From Aurantiacibacter aquimixticola (GTDB lineage: Bacteria; Pseudomonadota; Alphaproteobacteria; Sphingomonadales; Sphingomonadaceae): a stretch of 64,000 nucleotides of DNA. The stretch's first letter is position 1, and each line of letters starts with the position of its first letter. Positions 8,383-19,481 of this stretch are shown here, piece after piece. Both the position numbers and the translations under genes were made by a program. Location: assembly GCF_003605475.1 (NCBI RefSeq), contig NZ_RAHX01000001.1, forward strand, positions 682,001 to 746,000. Reading direction: 5' to 3'. Below the pieces are notes generated by a model. That model saw only the letters and a program-made list of their open reading frames with translations, did not search any database and was not told the DNA's origin.

Positions 8383-10971
8383 ATGACACGCCGTCGCAAT
8401 TTCGTGCCCTCGCAGGACGAGGCCAACGAGCCCATCGAACCCACTTTCGGCCGCGATGACGAGCACGCGGAAGAGGGTCTGGAGGAGGAAACCCTCGTCG
8501 AGACCTTTGACGAGGACGAGGTCTTTTTTGAGGAGGAGGAGCCTGTCCGACGTAGGGCGGCGTGGTTTGTGCCGACCTTGGCGGTGCTCGCGATTTCCGC
8601 GTGGTCCGCATTTTTCCTCTGGGTGCATCACGGTGACATGCTGTCCGGCGCGTCTGCGCAGCAATGGAGCCAATGGATCGCGACATGGTCGATGCCCGCT
8701 CTGCTCGTCATTGGTCTTTGGCTTTTGGCGATGCGCACCAGTCGGCGCGAAGCATCGCGGTTCAATGACGTTGCCAGGATGCTCTCGATGGAATCGGCAC
8801 AGCTCGAAACGCGCCTCAAGGTCGTAAACCGCGAACTGAGCCTTGCGCGCGATTTCATCGCTTCGCAATCGCGCGATCTGGAGTCGCTCGGCCGTGTGGC
8901 GGCGGAGCGACTTTCGACCAATGCCGATCGGCTGCACGAGCTTATCCGGGACAATGGCGAGCGGGTAGAGACGCTCGGCACGGTGAGCGACAATGCCGTT
9001 TCGAATATGGAGCATCTGCGCGACCAGCTGCCTGTTCTTTCGAGCGCGGCACGGGATATGAGCAATCAGATCGGCAATGCCGGGAATGTCGCTCACAGTC
9101 AGATCGAGGCCATGGTCGATGGTTTCGACAAGCTCAATCAGTTCGGCGAAGCGGGCGAACGACATGTCGAGCGCATCGGCCAGAAGGTCACCGCCACGCT
9201 CTCTGCCTTCGATGCACAGGTCAGCGCACTCGGCGAGAGCACGCAGGCGCGCTTTGGCAAATTGCTCGAAGTCAGCGAGCGGTTCCGGACCGAGCTGGTC
9301 GACTCGGAAGAGACGGCGCTTGCCGCAATACAGGAGCGTGCCGATCAGCTCGCCGACGCGTTGGCTGCGCGCGACGCCGCCCAGCGCGAAAGCGAAGATA
9401 CGGCTCTGACCGCGATGCGCGAACGGCTCGCAGTTTTGACAAGCGAAGGCGAGCAATTGCTGGCCGATATGGGAGCGGGTCGAGAGGAAGCGGTTGCCGC
9501 TTGGGAAACAGCGGTTGCCGCCCTCCAAAGCCGAATGACCGACGCGATCGCAGAAATCGCGCGAGTGGACGAAAGCTCGCTCCACAGCGCTCGCACACGC
9601 CTTGCCGCTCTGTCGCAAGAAGCGGCGCAGGTCGATGATCGAATCGCCGGCAGTCTTGCCGCCTTCGATGCCGATATGGCACGCCGGCGTGAAGACGCGA
9701 TTGCTGCACAGGATGAGGAGGTCGCCGCATTCGAACAGCGGCTTGCCGGGCTCGACGGACGCTTGATCGAGCGCCGCGAGAATTACGAATCCCTCGTCGC
9801 ACAGCTGACCGAGCGTAGTGAAGGGCTTGCCCATCGTGTGTCCGCAATCGACGCAGACATTCAGCGCCTTGCTGCGCAGGGCACCACGACCCGCGAAGAG
9901 CTGGACGACACGGCGGCTGTGTTTAGCGAGCGACTGGAAAGAAGCCGAGCTTTGCTGGACGACAGTAGTTCGGCGATCGCCGGGCTTACGGACGATAGTG
10001 TGCGGCTTCTCGAAATTATCCGGTCAAGCGCGGATCACTCGCAGGGCGCCCTGTCGGACGCCGTCGGCCAGGCCGAAACACGCTTGCAGAGTTTCGGCGA
10101 GGAGTCGCGCAGGCTGCACGATCTGATCGAAACCGCCAGCTCCCATGGGCAGACACTCGCCGAGCATCTTACTGTCGCCCAGGAGCGTGGGGCGGCATCG
10201 ATCGGCGTCCTGCAGTCGATGGAAGAGCACTTGCTGACTGTAGCTACCGAAAGCGATCGCTTGGCCGAACGCACCGGGCGGGAATTGCGTGAAGCGCTGG
10301 ATGCGCTGAGCGGCGCCAATTCCGAGGCTCTGCAATCGTTGCGGGAGGATCAGCGCGAAGTGCTCGACGAGATTGCCGGGCGCATCGCGGAGCAAAGCCG
10401 CGAGCGGGTCGCCGATGCTATCCGTGTCAATGCAGCCGAAGCTATCGCCGAACTGGAAGAGGCTGTTGCGCAAACCGTGGAGCGTGGTCGCGAGACGACG
10501 ACGGCATTGCGGGAAGAACTTGCCTCGGTGAATGATCTTGCCGGCAGCCTGGAGCAGCGCGTCGCCTATGCGCGGGAGCGAGCGGAAGAGCAGGTCGACA
10601 GCGATTTCACCAAGCGCATGGCATTGATTACCGAAGCGCTCAATTCATCTTCGATCGATATCGCCAAGGCGTTCGACACCGAGGTTTCCGATACGCAATG
10701 GGCAAATTACCTGCGCGGAGATCGCGGCATTTTCACGCGCCGTGCAGTCAGGCTGCTCAACCGGCAGGAGGCGCGCAGCGTCATCGAGGTCTACGGCGAG
10801 GACTTCGAATTTCGCGAGACGGTCAATCGCTACATCCACGATTTCGAGGCAATGCTTCGGGAAGTGCTCGCGACGCGCGACGGGAACGCCATCGCGGTAA
10901 CGCTGCTTTCGAGTGACATGGGCAAGCTTTACGTGGCACTCGCGCAAGCCATCGACAGGCTTCGCAGTTAG
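8383..10971 (+). CDS. TipN-like large coiled-coil membrane protein
   Basis: An 862-residue protein with a very acidic N-terminal tail (20-55), two membrane segments (about 60-81 and 102-118), then about 600 residues of continuous coiled coil rich in E, A, R, Q and L. A conserved-looking C-terminal domain follows from about 750 (AKAFDTEVSDTQWANYLRGD, FTRRAVRLLN, YIHDFEAMLREVL, LLSSDMGKLYVALAQAIDRL). This architecture and length match Caulobacter TipN, a new-pole landmark that guides division-plane polarity and flagellum placement. The match comes from memory of the family, not from an alignment. Its start lies 28 bases from the divergent Hpt-like gene. Confidence 0.65.
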   Translation: MTRRRNFVPSQDEANEPIEPTFGRDDEHAEEGLEEETLVETFDEDEVFFEEEEPVRRRAAWFVPTLAVLAISAWSAFFLWVHHGDMLSGASAQQWSQWIATWSMPALLVIGLWLLAMRTSRREASRFNDVARMLSMESAQLETRLKVVNRELSLARDFIASQSRDLESLGRVAAERLSTNADRLHELIRDNGERVETLGTVSDNAVSNMEHLRDQLPVLSSAARDMSNQIGNAGNVAHSQIEAMVDGFDKLNQFGEAGERHVERIGQKVTATLSAFDAQVSALGESTQARFGKLLEVSERFRTELVDSEETALAAIQERADQLADALAARDAAQRESEDTALTAMRERLAVLTSEGEQLLADMGAGREEAVAAWETAVAALQSRMTDAIAEIARVDESSLHSARTRLAALSQEAAQVDDRIAGSLAAFDADMARRREDAIAAQDEEVAAFEQRLAGLDGRLIERRENYESLVAQLTERSEGLAHRVSAIDADIQRLAAQGTTTREELDDTAAVFSERLERSRALLDDSSSAIAGLTDDSVRLLEIIRSSADHSQGALSDAVGQAETRLQSFGEESRRLHDLIETASSHGQTLAEHLTVAQERGAASIGVLQSMEEHLLTVATESDRLAERTGRELREALDALSGANSEALQSLREDQREVLDEIAGRIAEQSRERVADAIRVNAAEAIAELEEAVAQTVERGRETTTALREELASVNDLAGSLEQRVAYARERAEEQVDSDFTKRMALITEALNSSSIDIAKAFDTEVSDTQWANYLRGDRGIFTRRAVRLLNRQEARSVIEVYGEDFEFRETVNRYIHDFEAMLREVLATRDGNAIAVTLLSSDMGKLYVALAQAIDRLRS

Positions 10972-11258
10972 CTGGTCGGCGTTTCGTAACCAGCCGGGGT
11001 GCCGAAGATATTGATATCGTCGACCGTGATCCAGCCCTGCACGTAATTCGCTATATACACGGCACATAGCACCGCCGCGACGAACGTGGCGCGGATAGCC
11101 ACTCTTCCCGGCTTGAAATTGGCTGGTGCGCTATCGGCCTGACCCGGCACTTTTTTCGCGCCGACTTCGTCCGCGGTCTGAATGCCGAATGGCAGCAGCA
11201 GGAATGCGCTCATGACCCAGAACAGCGCATAGATTGCGATGACGGACGTGATCTCCAT
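10968..11258 (-). CDS. DUF1467 family small membrane protein
   Basis: A 96-residue protein with two predicted membrane segments (about 5-26 and 58-75). The segment LPFGIQTADEVGAKKVPGQADSAPANF is typical of the alphaproteobacterial DUF1467 family, whose function is unknown. It starts 6 bases after the rnj stop and is the last gene of the nuo-birA-coaX-rnj run. Its stop overlaps the end of the convergent TipN-like gene by 4 bases, so any terminator would have to lie inside coding sequence. Confidence 0.85.
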   Translation of the reverse strand: MEITSVIAIYALFWVMSAFLLLPFGIQTADEVGAKKVPGQADSAPANFKPGRVAIRATFVAAVLCAVYIANYVQGWITVDDINIFGTPAGYETPTS

Positions 11259-11264
11259 CGGCGT

Positions 11265-12917
11265 CTATGATGCTCCGCAGGTAATAACGCGCGTTTGCGG
11301 CTTTTTGCCCGACCAGCGGTGCGCAGCTCGACGAGCGGCCAGCCTGGCCGCCTCGTGGATCGCCTCAGGATCGTCCCGCCTGCCTTTCCGCAGCCGGACG
11401 AGCGCCTTCACGACATCGGCCTTCGCCTCTTCCACGAAGTCCGAATAGTCCTCGTCGAGCGGCAGGCCGATACCATCGATCTGCACGCCGCCTTCTCTAT
11501 CGAGGATAACGATCAGCATGCCATCGCGCGACAACCGCCGCCGCATGGTGACCGCATCGCCATTCGCCGGAACGATGATATCCCCGTCGAGCACGAGGCG
11601 GCCCGTATGGATCTCGGCGAGCTTTTCCGGCGCGCCAGGCGCGAGGCGGATGATGTCGCCATTCTTCTGCACGACATTGTGCGCAATGCCATTCGCACTG
11701 CCGAGGCGAGCCTGTTCCTGCATGTGTCGCATCTCTCCATGCACTGGGACGAGTATCTCAGGCCGCAGCCAGCCATAGAGCGCCTCGAGCTCCGGCCGCC
11801 CGGGATGTCCAGAGACATGGATTTCGCTTTGACGATCGGTCACCATGACGACGCCCCGCTCGGACAACATGTTTTGCACACGCCCAATGGAGAGCTCGTT
11901 GCCCGGAATCTGGCGGCTGGAGAAAAGGACGACGTCGCCCTCATCAAGAGAGAGTGGGTGGTTGCCCTCGGCGATCCGACTGAGCGCCGCCCGAGGTTCA
12001 CCCTGCCCTCCAGTAGCAAGGATCATCACATTGCCGCGCGGCAATTGCATCGCCGCATCCCAGTTCACCGTCGGCGGAAAGTCGGCGAGGTAGCCATTGG
12101 CCTTCGCAACTTCGATGATGCGGTCCAGTGAACGCCCGGCGACGCACAATTCGCGGCCTGTCTCGCGTGCAACATCGCCCAGCGTCTGCAATCGGGCGAC
12201 GTTCGACGCAAAGGTGGTAACGAGCACGCGCTTGCCCGCGTGTTTCTGCACCTCTTCCAGCAGCCCGCGATGGACTGCACCCTCGCTACCCGAAGGTACC
12301 GGGTTGAAGACGTTCGTGGAGTCGCAAACAAGCGCCAGAACGCCCTCATCGCCGATCTCCGCCAGCTCCTCCTCGGTAGCAGGCTCGCCGATGATCGGCT
12401 CGTCATCCAGCTTCCAGTCCCCGGTGTGGAAAATCCGGCCGTGCGGCGTGTCGATGAGCAGCGCATTACCCTCGGCAATCGAGTGCGCGAGGGGGATATA
12501 GGTGACGTTGAAAGCGCCGATGTCGAAGCTGCCGTGATCCTCGTCGATCACATTCAATTCAATCCGGTCCGTCAAGCCTGCCTCATCCAACTTCCGCCGG
12601 ATAAGGTCTGCGGTGAAGGGCGTGGCGTAGAGCGGTACATCCAGTTCTGCCGCGAAATAGGGGATCGCGCCGATATGATCCTCATGCGCGTGCGTCAGGA
12701 CGATCGCCAGCAGATCGTCAGCGCGCTCCTCGATAAACTCGGGGTCGGCGAACATCAGTTCCGTTCCCGGATACTCATTGGCGCCGAAACTCATGCCGAG
12801 ATCGACCATGAGCCATTTGCCCTGACAGCCATAGAGATTGACGTTCATGCCGATCTCCCCGCTGCCGCCAAGCGCGAGGAAAAGCAGTTCGTCCTGCGGG
12901 GTGTAATCCTTTTTCAT
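11265..12917 (-). CDS. rnj: Ribonuclease J
   Basis: A 550-residue metallo-beta-lactamase/beta-CASP nuclease that matures and degrades RNA by endonucleolytic and 5'-to-3' exonucleolytic action. The zinc motif THAHEDHIG is at residues 75-83, preceded by [17 protein letters not shown]. Later elements include [24 protein letters not shown] and [11 protein letters not shown]. Length is normal for RNase J. Its ATG overlaps the coaX stop (ATGA), which indicates translational coupling. Alphaproteobacteria commonly have both RNase J and RNase E; both are in this window. Confidence 0.95.
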   Translation of the reverse strand: MKKDYTPQDELLFLALGGSGEIGMNVNLYGCQGKWLMVDLGMSFGANEYPGTELMFADPEFIEERADDLLAIVLTHAHEDHIGAIPYFAAELDVPLYATPFTADLIRRKLDEAGLTDRIELNVIDEDHGSFDIGAFNVTYIPLAHSIAEGNALLIDTPHGRIFHTGDWKLDDEPIIGEPATEEELAEIGDEGVLALVCDSTNVFNPVPSGSEGAVHRGLLEEVQKHAGKRVLVTTFASNVARLQTLGDVARETGRELCVAGRSLDRIIEVAKANGYLADFPPTVNWDAAMQLPRGNVMILATGGQGEPRAALSRIAEGNHPLSLDEGDVVLFSSRQIPGNELSIGRVQNMLSERGVVMVTDRQSEIHVSGHPGRPELEALYGWLRPEILVPVHGEMRHMQEQARLGSANGIAHNVVQKNGDIIRLAPGAPEKLAEIHTGRLVLDGDIIVPANGDAVTMRRRLSRDGMLIVILDREGGVQIDGIGLPLDEDYSDFVEEAKADVVKALVRLRKGRRDDPEAIHEAARLAARRAAHRWSGKKPQTRVITCGAS

Positions 12918-13693
12918 GACGCTCCTGCGCGGTCTGCCAGCAATTGCAGGCCGCGGATGGTGAGATCGGCATCGACGATATCGAAGATGTCGGTTTTCTC
13001 GTCGAACAATATGGCCAGACCGCCGGTCGCGACGACTTTCACCGGACGGCCGATCTGCGATTTCATGCGGCCAATCAGCCCTTCCATCATGGCGACATAG
13101 CCCCAGAAGACGCCGATCAGCATCTGGTCTTCGGTATTACGCCCGATGACGCTTTCGGTTTCTGGCGCGGCGATTGCAATTCTCGGTAGCTTTGCGGTTT
13201 TGCCGACCAGGGCATCCAGCGAAAGATTGATGCCGGGCGCGATAATGCCGCCCTTATATGCGCCATTGTAATCAACCGCTTCGAATTTCGTCGCCGTTCC
13301 AAAATCCACGACGATCAGGTCTCCACCCCAAAACCGGTGCGCCGCAATGCAATTGAGCGCTCGGTCCGCGCCGAGCGTATTGGGTTGCTCTACATCGATC
13401 TCGAAGTCCCAGGCGGCGTCGCCCTGCCCGGCAATCAGCGGTTCGATGCCGAAATACTTGGTCGCAAGGACGGTGAGATTGTGATCCGCGCGCGGCACGA
13501 CGCTAGCGAATATGATGCGACTAACGGCGCTTCTCTCGATCCCCTCGATGGCAAGCAGTTGGAGCAGCCATGTCGCATACTCATCCCCAGTTCGGCGACC
13601 ATCCGTGGCAATACGCCAGCGCGCGCGGATGTCCGCTCCATCGAAAAGAGCGAAAACGACATTGGTATTGCCCACATCGATTGCCAGCAGCAT
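12914..13693 (-). CDS. coaX: Type III pantothenate kinase
   Basis: Phosphorylates pantothenate, the first committed step of coenzyme A synthesis. The 259-residue protein has the ASKHA-fold phosphate loop [19 protein letters not shown] at the N-terminus, then [36 protein letters not shown] with the family's GADR and D-G-T-A-T motifs, and [15 protein letters not shown]. It starts 3 bases after the birA stop and overlaps the rnj start by 4 bases. Confidence 0.95.
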   Translation of the reverse strand: MLLAIDVGNTNVVFALFDGADIRARWRIATDGRRTGDEYATWLLQLLAIEGIERSAVSRIIFASVVPRADHNLTVLATKYFGIEPLIAGQGDAAWDFEIDVEQPNTLGADRALNCIAAHRFWGGDLIVVDFGTATKFEAVDYNGAYKGGIIAPGINLSLDALVGKTAKLPRIAIAAPETESVIGRNTEDQMLIGVFWGYVAMMEGLIGRMKSQIGRPVKVVATGGLAILFDEKTDIFDIVDADLTIRGLQLLADRAGAS

Positions 13694-13696
13694 TGA

Positions 13697-14434
13697 TCAG
13701 TCCTCCTCGCTCTCACGCCAGCCAAGCATCACGTCGCCAGCGTGTAGCACACGTTCGGCGGACCCTTGCGGTGCAATCCGCAATGCGCCGGTATGGTCGA
13801 TGCCACGATAATTGCCTGATAGTCTTTCGCCAGTCGGGTCGGTGACGCGCAGCTGGTCATCGTAACGATGGCTCCGCACCGCCCACTCCAGCAGCGTGTG
13901 CGATAATGGCTGCTGGCGCCATGCCGCCAGACGTGCGGCAAAGCGGTCTTCGAGAAGGTCGAGAACCGATTCCGGTCCGTTCGCAAATTTTCCGTTTTCG
14001 TACCCGATATGCGTTGTCTTGCGCCCGAGAATCTCAGGCGAGTACGACACGTTGATACCGATCCCGACGCACACGTGATTGCCTTGCCGCTCAAGCAGGA
14101 CCCCGGCAATTTTCGCCTCCCGGACAAGTACGTCGTTGGGCCATTTCAACATTACAGATGTGCGCGGGAGCAGACTTCGTTCGACCGTATCGAACACGGC
14201 AAGCCCCGCGACGAAGGCCAGTGTCGATGCCACCGCGTCGCTTGGCTTGAGATGCACCGGCGTGCTGCAGTGAAGATTGCCCTGGATGCTTTCCCATTCG
14301 CGCGCCAGACGACCACGCCCTGCCGTCTGCCGCTCCGCCATCAGCCAGAAGCCTTCGGGCGGCGGGAAATCTCCTGCCAGTCGCGCAAGCAGGTCAGCGT
14401 TGGTGCTACCCGTCTCGGATACGACTTCGCGCAA
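13697..14434 (-). CDS. birA: Biotin--[acetyl-CoA-carboxylase] ligase
   Basis: Attaches biotin to the carboxyl-carrier subunit of biotin enzymes. The 245-residue protein begins directly with the catalytic domain (SETGSTNADLLARL), with AERQTAGRGRLAREWES as the biotinyl-AMP loop and LKWPNDVLVREAKIAGVLLE as the conserved lysine region. No N-terminal helix-turn-helix is present, so it is a ligase without the E. coli-type repressor domain. The apparent start is TTG at 14434, 9 bases after nuoN; no better in-frame start was seen. Confidence 0.92.
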   Translation of the reverse strand: MREVVSETGSTNADLLARLAGDFPPPEGFWLMAERQTAGRGRLAREWESIQGNLHCSTPVHLKPSDAVASTLAFVAGLAVFDTVERSLLPRTSVMLKWPNDVLVREAKIAGVLLERQGNHVCVGIGINVSYSPEILGRKTTHIGYENGKFANGPESVLDLLEDRFAARLAAWRQQPLSHTLLEWAVRSHRYDDQLRVTDPTGERLSGNYRGIDHTGALRIAPQGSAERVLHAGDVMLGWRESEED

Positions 14435-14443
14435 ACGCGCAGC

Positions 14444-15910
14444 CTAGACGGGCAGCATCATCGATGCCGCCGCGCGATCAGCGATGTCGTTTAGCCACGG
14501 CGTGAGCAGGTAACCTAGCGGTGACACCAGCACGCCGCAAACCAATAGCAGCGCCCAATGAGCTTTATCGCCCTCACCCTTCACGGTGTCGGCAGGCGCA
14601 TCGAAGTACATGATCTTGACGATCTTGATGTAGTAGAACGCACCGATGACACTCGCAGCGATTCCAATGGCGGCGAGCGCCAGAAGGTCGGCCTGCACGG
14701 CAGCCTGAAATACAACGAACTTGCCGTAGAAGCCCCAGAGCGGTGGAATTCCGGCAAGGCTGAACATTAGAAACGCCAAAACCAACGCAAGAGCCGGGCG
14801 CGTGGTCGAAAGGCCAGCCAGGTCGGAAATGCTTTCGAGCTGCCGCCCTTCGGCATCCCGCATCAGCAGGACAGCAACAAAGCTGCCCACCGTCATCACC
14901 GTGTAGATCGCCAGATAGACCAGAAGCGCACTCGCGCCGGTCGGGGTCGCAGCGGCAAGGCCGATGAGTATGAAGCCGACATTGTTGATCGAGGAATAGG
15001 CGAGCAGGCGCTTTACGTTCTCCTGCCCGATCGCTCCCAACGCGCCAATTACGATGGAGAGCAGCGCGGCAGCAATCACCACCTGTCGCCATGCATCGAC
15101 CTGCGTGCCGAAGGCTTCCATGCTCACCCGCGCCAGCAGCGCTACGGCCGCAACTTTGGGAGCACTTGCGAAGAACATGGTCACCGGCGTCGGCGCGCCT
15201 TGATAAACGTCCGGCGTCCACATGTGGAACGGCGCGGCGCTGATCTTGAAGGCGAGACCCGCCAGCACGAAGATCAAACCGAACAACATGCCGGTGTTCA
15301 TGCCGCCCGCAACCGCGGTGGCTATCCCGGCGAAATCGGTCGTGCCGGTGAAGCCGTATGTCAGGCTCATGCCGAAGAGCAGGATACCCGATGCGAGCGC
15401 ACCCAGGACGAAATATTTCAAACCGGCCTCGGCCGAGCGGTCGTCATCGCGCAACATCGCTGCCAGCACGTAAGCCGCCAGCGAATTGAGTTCGAGGCCC
15501 ATATACAGCGTCAGCATGTCGCTGGCCGACACCATCACGCTCATGCCCAATGTCGCGAACAGGACGAGGACCGGAAATTCCGTCTTCAGCTTGCCTATGC
15601 GTTCAAAAAAGCCCGGGGCGACCATCAGCGTTGCGATAGCGCCGCCATAGATCATTAACTTCGCGAGGCTGGCGAAGGCATCGGCGCGGAACAGGCCGTT
15701 GAAGGCCAACGTGTCCGCGCCGCCTTCGCCGCGCCAGACGATGGGTGCCGCCATCACAAAGGCTGCACCAAGCGCAGTCGCGGTTGCGATGCTGGTGACA
15801 CGCGCCCACTTGTCCCCGCCATATGCCGCCAAGAGGACGAGGGCGAGACCTACCGCCGTCAGCAGCAATTCGGGCGCGGTCAGGATGAAGTCGGTCGAGA
15901 TATCCATCAC
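14444..15910 (-). CDS. nuoN: NADH-quinone oxidoreductase subunit N
   Basis: A 488-residue antiporter-like membrane subunit of complex I with about 14 hydrophobic segments. The core matches the proton-antiporter family (LNSLAAYVLAAMLRDDDRSAEAGLKYFVLGALASGILLFGMSL, then KISAAPFHMWTPDVYQGAPTPVTMFF and KRLLAYSSINNVGFIL). It forms part of the proton-pumping arm. Its ATG overlaps the nuoM stop by 4 bases. Confidence 0.97.
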   Translation of the reverse strand: MMDISTDFILTAPELLLTAVGLALVLLAAYGGDKWARVTSIATATALGAAFVMAAPIVWRGEGGADTLAFNGLFRADAFASLAKLMIYGGAIATLMVAPGFFERIGKLKTEFPVLVLFATLGMSVMVSASDMLTLYMGLELNSLAAYVLAAMLRDDDRSAEAGLKYFVLGALASGILLFGMSLTYGFTGTTDFAGIATAVAGGMNTGMLFGLIFVLAGLAFKISAAPFHMWTPDVYQGAPTPVTMFFASAPKVAAVALLARVSMEAFGTQVDAWRQVVIAAALLSIVIGALGAIGQENVKRLLAYSSINNVGFILIGLAAATPTGASALLVYLAIYTVMTVGSFVAVLLMRDAEGRQLESISDLAGLSTTRPALALVLAFLMFSLAGIPPLWGFYGKFVVFQAAVQADLLALAAIGIAASVIGAFYYIKIVKIMYFDAPADTVKGEGDKAHWALLLVCGVLVSPLGYLLTPWLNDIADRAAASMMLPV

Positions 15911-17412
15911 TCGGCGTCCTTCGCCTGCGCCAGCGCAAGCTGCGCATCACTATCGGGAGCCGCTTCGGCGAGGCGCTGATCGAGCAGCGCGATGTCGGCA
16001 CGCATGGGGGCGAGGAAGCTTTCGGGATAGACACCCATCCAAAGCACCGCAGCGGCGATCGGCCCAAGAAGCAGATATTCGCGCGCCGTCAGATCCGGCA
16101 TCGCCGCCGCGTCTTCGTTGACCTGCGTTCCAAAGGCCACGCGGCGGTAGAGATAAAGCATGTAGGCAGCGCCCAGAATGATACCGGTGGTGCAGACAAA
16201 GGCGACCCAGCTATTGATCTGATAGATGCCAGCCAGTGCGAGGAATTCGCCGATGAAATTGCTCGTCCCCGGAAGGCCGATGCTGGCCATGGTGAACAGC
16301 AGGAACAGCGTGGCGTAAGCGGGCATGTTGATGCTCAGCCCGCCGTAGCGCGCGATTTCACGCGTATGCAGCCGATCGTAAATCACGCCGACGCAAAGGA
16401 ACAGCGCGCCCGAGACCAACCCGTGCCCGAGCATGATCATCATCGCGCCTTCCAGCCCCTGCACATTGAAGGCGAACAGGCCGACGGTAACGATGGCCAT
16501 GTGCGCAACCGAGGAATAGGCGATCAGCTTCTTCATGTCGTGCTGGACGAGGGCGATCAGGCTGGTGACGACCACCGCGACCATGGAGAGGCCCCAGACC
16601 AGCCAGACGAATTGCGCGCTCGCGTCGGGGAACATCGGCAGGCTGAAACGGATGAACCCGTACCCACCCAGCTTCAGCAGCACACCGGCGAGGATGACGG
16701 ACCCGGCCGTCGGTGCCTGGACGTGCGCATCGGGCAACCATGTATGGACCGGCCACATCGGCATTTTCACCGCGAAGCTGGCGAAGAATGCGAGCCACAG
16801 CCAGGTCTGCGCCCCGGCCGCGAAGTCGAATTCCATCAGGTACGGGATGTACGTGGTCTGCGCCGCATTCGCCATCCACAGCATGGCGATCAGCATCAGC
16901 ACGGAGCCAAGCAGCGTGTAGAGAAAGAACTTGTAACTCGCATAGATGCGATTGTCGCCGCCCCATACGCCGATGATCAGATACATCGGGATGAGTCCGG
17001 CTTCGAAGAAGATGTAGAACAGGAACAGGTCCTGAGCAGCGAAAACGCCGATCATCAGCACTTCCATGAGCAGGAAGGCGGCCATGTATTCACCGACGCG
17101 CTTGTTGATCGCACTCCAGCTCGCACCGATGCAGATCGGCATGAGGAACACGCTGAGCATGATCAGCATGAGCGCAATGCCATCGATCCCAAGAGCATAG
17201 GCAAAGCCAGCGAAGATGTCGTGGTATTCCTGGAACTGCCACTGCGCGCCACCGATGTCGTAAGTCAGCCAAAGCACCACGCCGAGCGCGAGATTGACCA
17301 GCGTGGCGACCAGCGCGACCATACGGGCCGGCGCGGCATCGAGGAACAGGCATACGATGGCTGCGACGAAAGGCACCGCCAGCATGACGGACAGGATCGG
17401 GAAGCCATCCAT
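15907..17412 (-). CDS. nuoM: NADH-quinone oxidoreductase subunit M
   Basis: A 501-residue antiporter-like subunit of the complex I membrane arm. Diagnostic stretches are FFEAGLIPMYLIIGVWGG with the conserved glutamate, FAVKMPMWPVHTWLPDAHVQAPTAGSVILAGVLLKLGGYG, and KKLIAYSSVAHMAIVTVGL. The ATG at 17412 shares its A with the nuoL stop (TGATG) and is preferred over an ATG 15 bases further upstream that would begin inside nuoL. The charged tail after residue 470 is alanine-rich. Confidence 0.96.
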   Translation of the reverse strand: MDGFPILSVMLAVPFVAAIVCLFLDAAPARMVALVATLVNLALGVVLWLTYDIGGAQWQFQEYHDIFAGFAYALGIDGIALMLIMLSVFLMPICIGASWSAINKRVGEYMAAFLLMEVLMIGVFAAQDLFLFYIFFEAGLIPMYLIIGVWGGDNRIYASYKFFLYTLLGSVLMLIAMLWMANAAQTTYIPYLMEFDFAAGAQTWLWLAFFASFAVKMPMWPVHTWLPDAHVQAPTAGSVILAGVLLKLGGYGFIRFSLPMFPDASAQFVWLVWGLSMVAVVVTSLIALVQHDMKKLIAYSSVAHMAIVTVGLFAFNVQGLEGAMMIMLGHGLVSGALFLCVGVIYDRLHTREIARYGGLSINMPAYATLFLLFTMASIGLPGTSNFIGEFLALAGIYQINSWVAFVCTTGIILGAAYMLYLYRRVAFGTQVNEDAAAMPDLTAREYLLLGPIAAAVLWMGVYPESFLAPMRADIALLDQRLAEAAPDSDAQLALAQAKDAE

Positions 17413-19478
17413 CAGAACAGGACCCATGTGACGGCGGCGACAAGACCGATAAGCATGATCAGGGCGTAACTTGTAAGGTAGCCGGACTGGAAACGCTTCG
17501 CGAGGCCGCTACCCTGCAGCACGACCCATGCCGCGCCATTCGGCCCGAAGCGGTCGATCGTGCCCTCGTCGCCGCGTTTCCAGAAAAAGCGGCCGAGCCA
17601 GAAGGCGGGCTTCACGAAGATCGCGTTGTAGAGCTCGTCGAAGAGCCATTTGCGATGCACGAATGTGTAGATCGGGCCGAGCTGCTTGACGGTCTCGCCT
17701 GGCACACTCGTGTTGCGGATGTAGGCATACCAGGCACCGATGAAGCCGATCACCATCACGATGAGTGCGGCGTATTTCACCAGATAGGGCACCTCGGTCA
17801 TCGCCTGCATCAATGCCGGATCGAACGCGAGGGAATCGTTCCAGAACGCTGCTTCCTTGAGGAAGGCGTCATGGAAGATCTGCCCGGCGAAGATCGCGCC
17901 GATGCTGAGTACGCCGAGCGGCACGAGCATCGTCCACGGGCTTTCATGTGGGTGGTAGCCGCCCGTGCCTTCGGCATGGCTCGCGGCGGGGACCGCATGG
18001 TCGTGCAACTCGCCTGCGTCTTCCTGGCGTGGCGGATTGTGCTCGTCCGGCTCGTCATGGCCGTGATGCACGGCGTGCTGGATATGCTCGCTCTCGGCCC
18101 AGCGCGGCTTGCCCCAGAACGTGAGGAACATCAGGCGCCAGCTGTAGAAGCTCGTTAGAAGAGCCGCCACCGTCCCGAGCCAGAAGGCCGAATCCGCGAA
18201 GGGCGTGCCTGCAGCATAAGCGACCTCAAGGATCGCATCCTTCGACCAGAACCCCGCAAAACCGGCCTGCAGGTGATAGATGCCGACCCCGGTAATGGCC
18301 AGCGTACCGATCAGCATCGCCCAGAAAGTGACCGGAATCTCTTTCCGCAGCCCGCCATAATAGCGCATGTCCTGCTCATGATGCATGGCGTGGATGACAC
18401 TGCCGGCACCGAGGAACAGCAGCGCCTTAAAGAAGGCGTGTGTGAATAGGTGGAACATCGCCGCGCCATACGCCCCGACGCCAGCAGCGAAGAACATGTA
18501 GCCGAGCTGCGAGCAGGTCGAATAGGCGATAACGCGCTTGATGTCCCACTGCGTCGTCCCAATGGTCGCGGCAAAGAAGCAAGTAGCAGCTCCGATCACG
18601 GTCACGAAGGTCAGCGCAGCCGGTGCGGCCTCGAACATGGGTGACAGGCGGCAGATCATGAAAACGCCCGCGGTCACCATCGTGGCAGCGTGGATCAGCG
18701 CGGATACGGGCGTCGGCCCTTCCATCGCGTCGGGCAGCCAGGTGTGCAGGCCAAGCTGCGCGGACTTGCCCATCGCGCCGACGAACAGCAACAGGCACAG
18801 CACCGTCATCGTATCGGCGCGCATGCCGAGGAAGCCGATCGTGCTCGCCCCTTCCATCGCTGGCGCCATTTCCAGTATTTCAGGAATGCTCGTCGTGTTG
18901 AACACCAGAAAAGTGCCGAAAATGCCGAGCATGAAGCCAAGGTCGCCCACGCGGTTCACCACGAAAGCCTTGATCGCGGCGGCGTTGGCGCTCGGCTTGC
19001 GGAACCAGAAGCCGATCAGGAGGTAGCTGGCAAGGCCGACGCCTTCCCACCCGAAGAACATCTGGACGAGGTTGTCCGCCGTCACCAGCATCAGCATGGC
19101 GAAGGTGAAAAGCGAGAGGTAGGCGAAGAAGCGGCTCTGATCCGGGTCCTCGTCCATATAGCCCCAGCTATAGAGGTGGACGAGCGCGGAGACGGTGTTG
19201 ATCACCACCAGCATAACGGCAGTAAGCGTATCGACCCGCAGCGCCCAGTCGAAGGTCATGTCGCCCGACTGCACCCATTTGAGGACGGGGACGACAGTGG
19301 CTTCGGCATCTCCACCGAGGAAGCTCAGGAAGATCTGCCAGCTCAGGGCCGCAGCCAAGAAGAGCGTGCCCGTGGTCAGCACCTTGGCGGCGAAATGCCC
19401 GATGACACGCCCGCCCAGCCCGGCGACAATGGCCGCCAGCAAGGGTGCGAAAACGATGATGAGGATGGAGGTTTCCAA
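17412..19478 (-). CDS. nuoL: NADH-quinone oxidoreductase subunit L
   Basis: A 688-residue distal antiporter-like subunit of complex I with the long lateral helix at its C-terminus. Conserved stretches include [53 protein letters not shown] and [19 protein letters not shown] histidine-rich cytoplasm-side loop ([19 protein letters not shown], about residue 470) is longer than in E. coli. It starts 3 bases after the nuoK stop. Confidence 0.97.
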   Translation of the reverse strand: METSILIIVFAPLLAAIVAGLGGRVIGHFAAKVLTTGTLFLAAALSWQIFLSFLGGDAEATVVPVLKWVQSGDMTFDWALRVDTLTAVMLVVINTVSALVHLYSWGYMDEDPDQSRFFAYLSLFTFAMLMLVTADNLVQMFFGWEGVGLASYLLIGFWFRKPSANAAAIKAFVVNRVGDLGFMLGIFGTFLVFNTTSIPEILEMAPAMEGASTIGFLGMRADTMTVLCLLLFVGAMGKSAQLGLHTWLPDAMEGPTPVSALIHAATMVTAGVFMICRLSPMFEAAPAALTFVTVIGAATCFFAATIGTTQWDIKRVIAYSTCSQLGYMFFAAGVGAYGAAMFHLFTHAFFKALLFLGAGSVIHAMHHEQDMRYYGGLRKEIPVTFWAMLIGTLAITGVGIYHLQAGFAGFWSKDAILEVAYAAGTPFADSAFWLGTVAALLTSFYSWRLMFLTFWGKPRWAESEHIQHAVHHGHDEPDEHNPPRQEDAGELHDHAVPAASHAEGTGGYHPHESPWTMLVPLGVLSIGAIFAGQIFHDAFLKEAAFWNDSLAFDPALMQAMTEVPYLVKYAALIVMVIGFIGAWYAYIRNTSVPGETVKQLGPIYTFVHRKWLFDELYNAIFVKPAFWLGRFFWKRGDEGTIDRFGPNGAAWVVLQGSGLAKRFQSGYLTSYALIMLIGLVAAVTWVLF

Positions 19479-19481
19479 GGG

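Noticed and set aside
16366..17469. Plus-strand open frame of 367 codons
   Set aside because: Antisense to nuoM; shadow frame without features.
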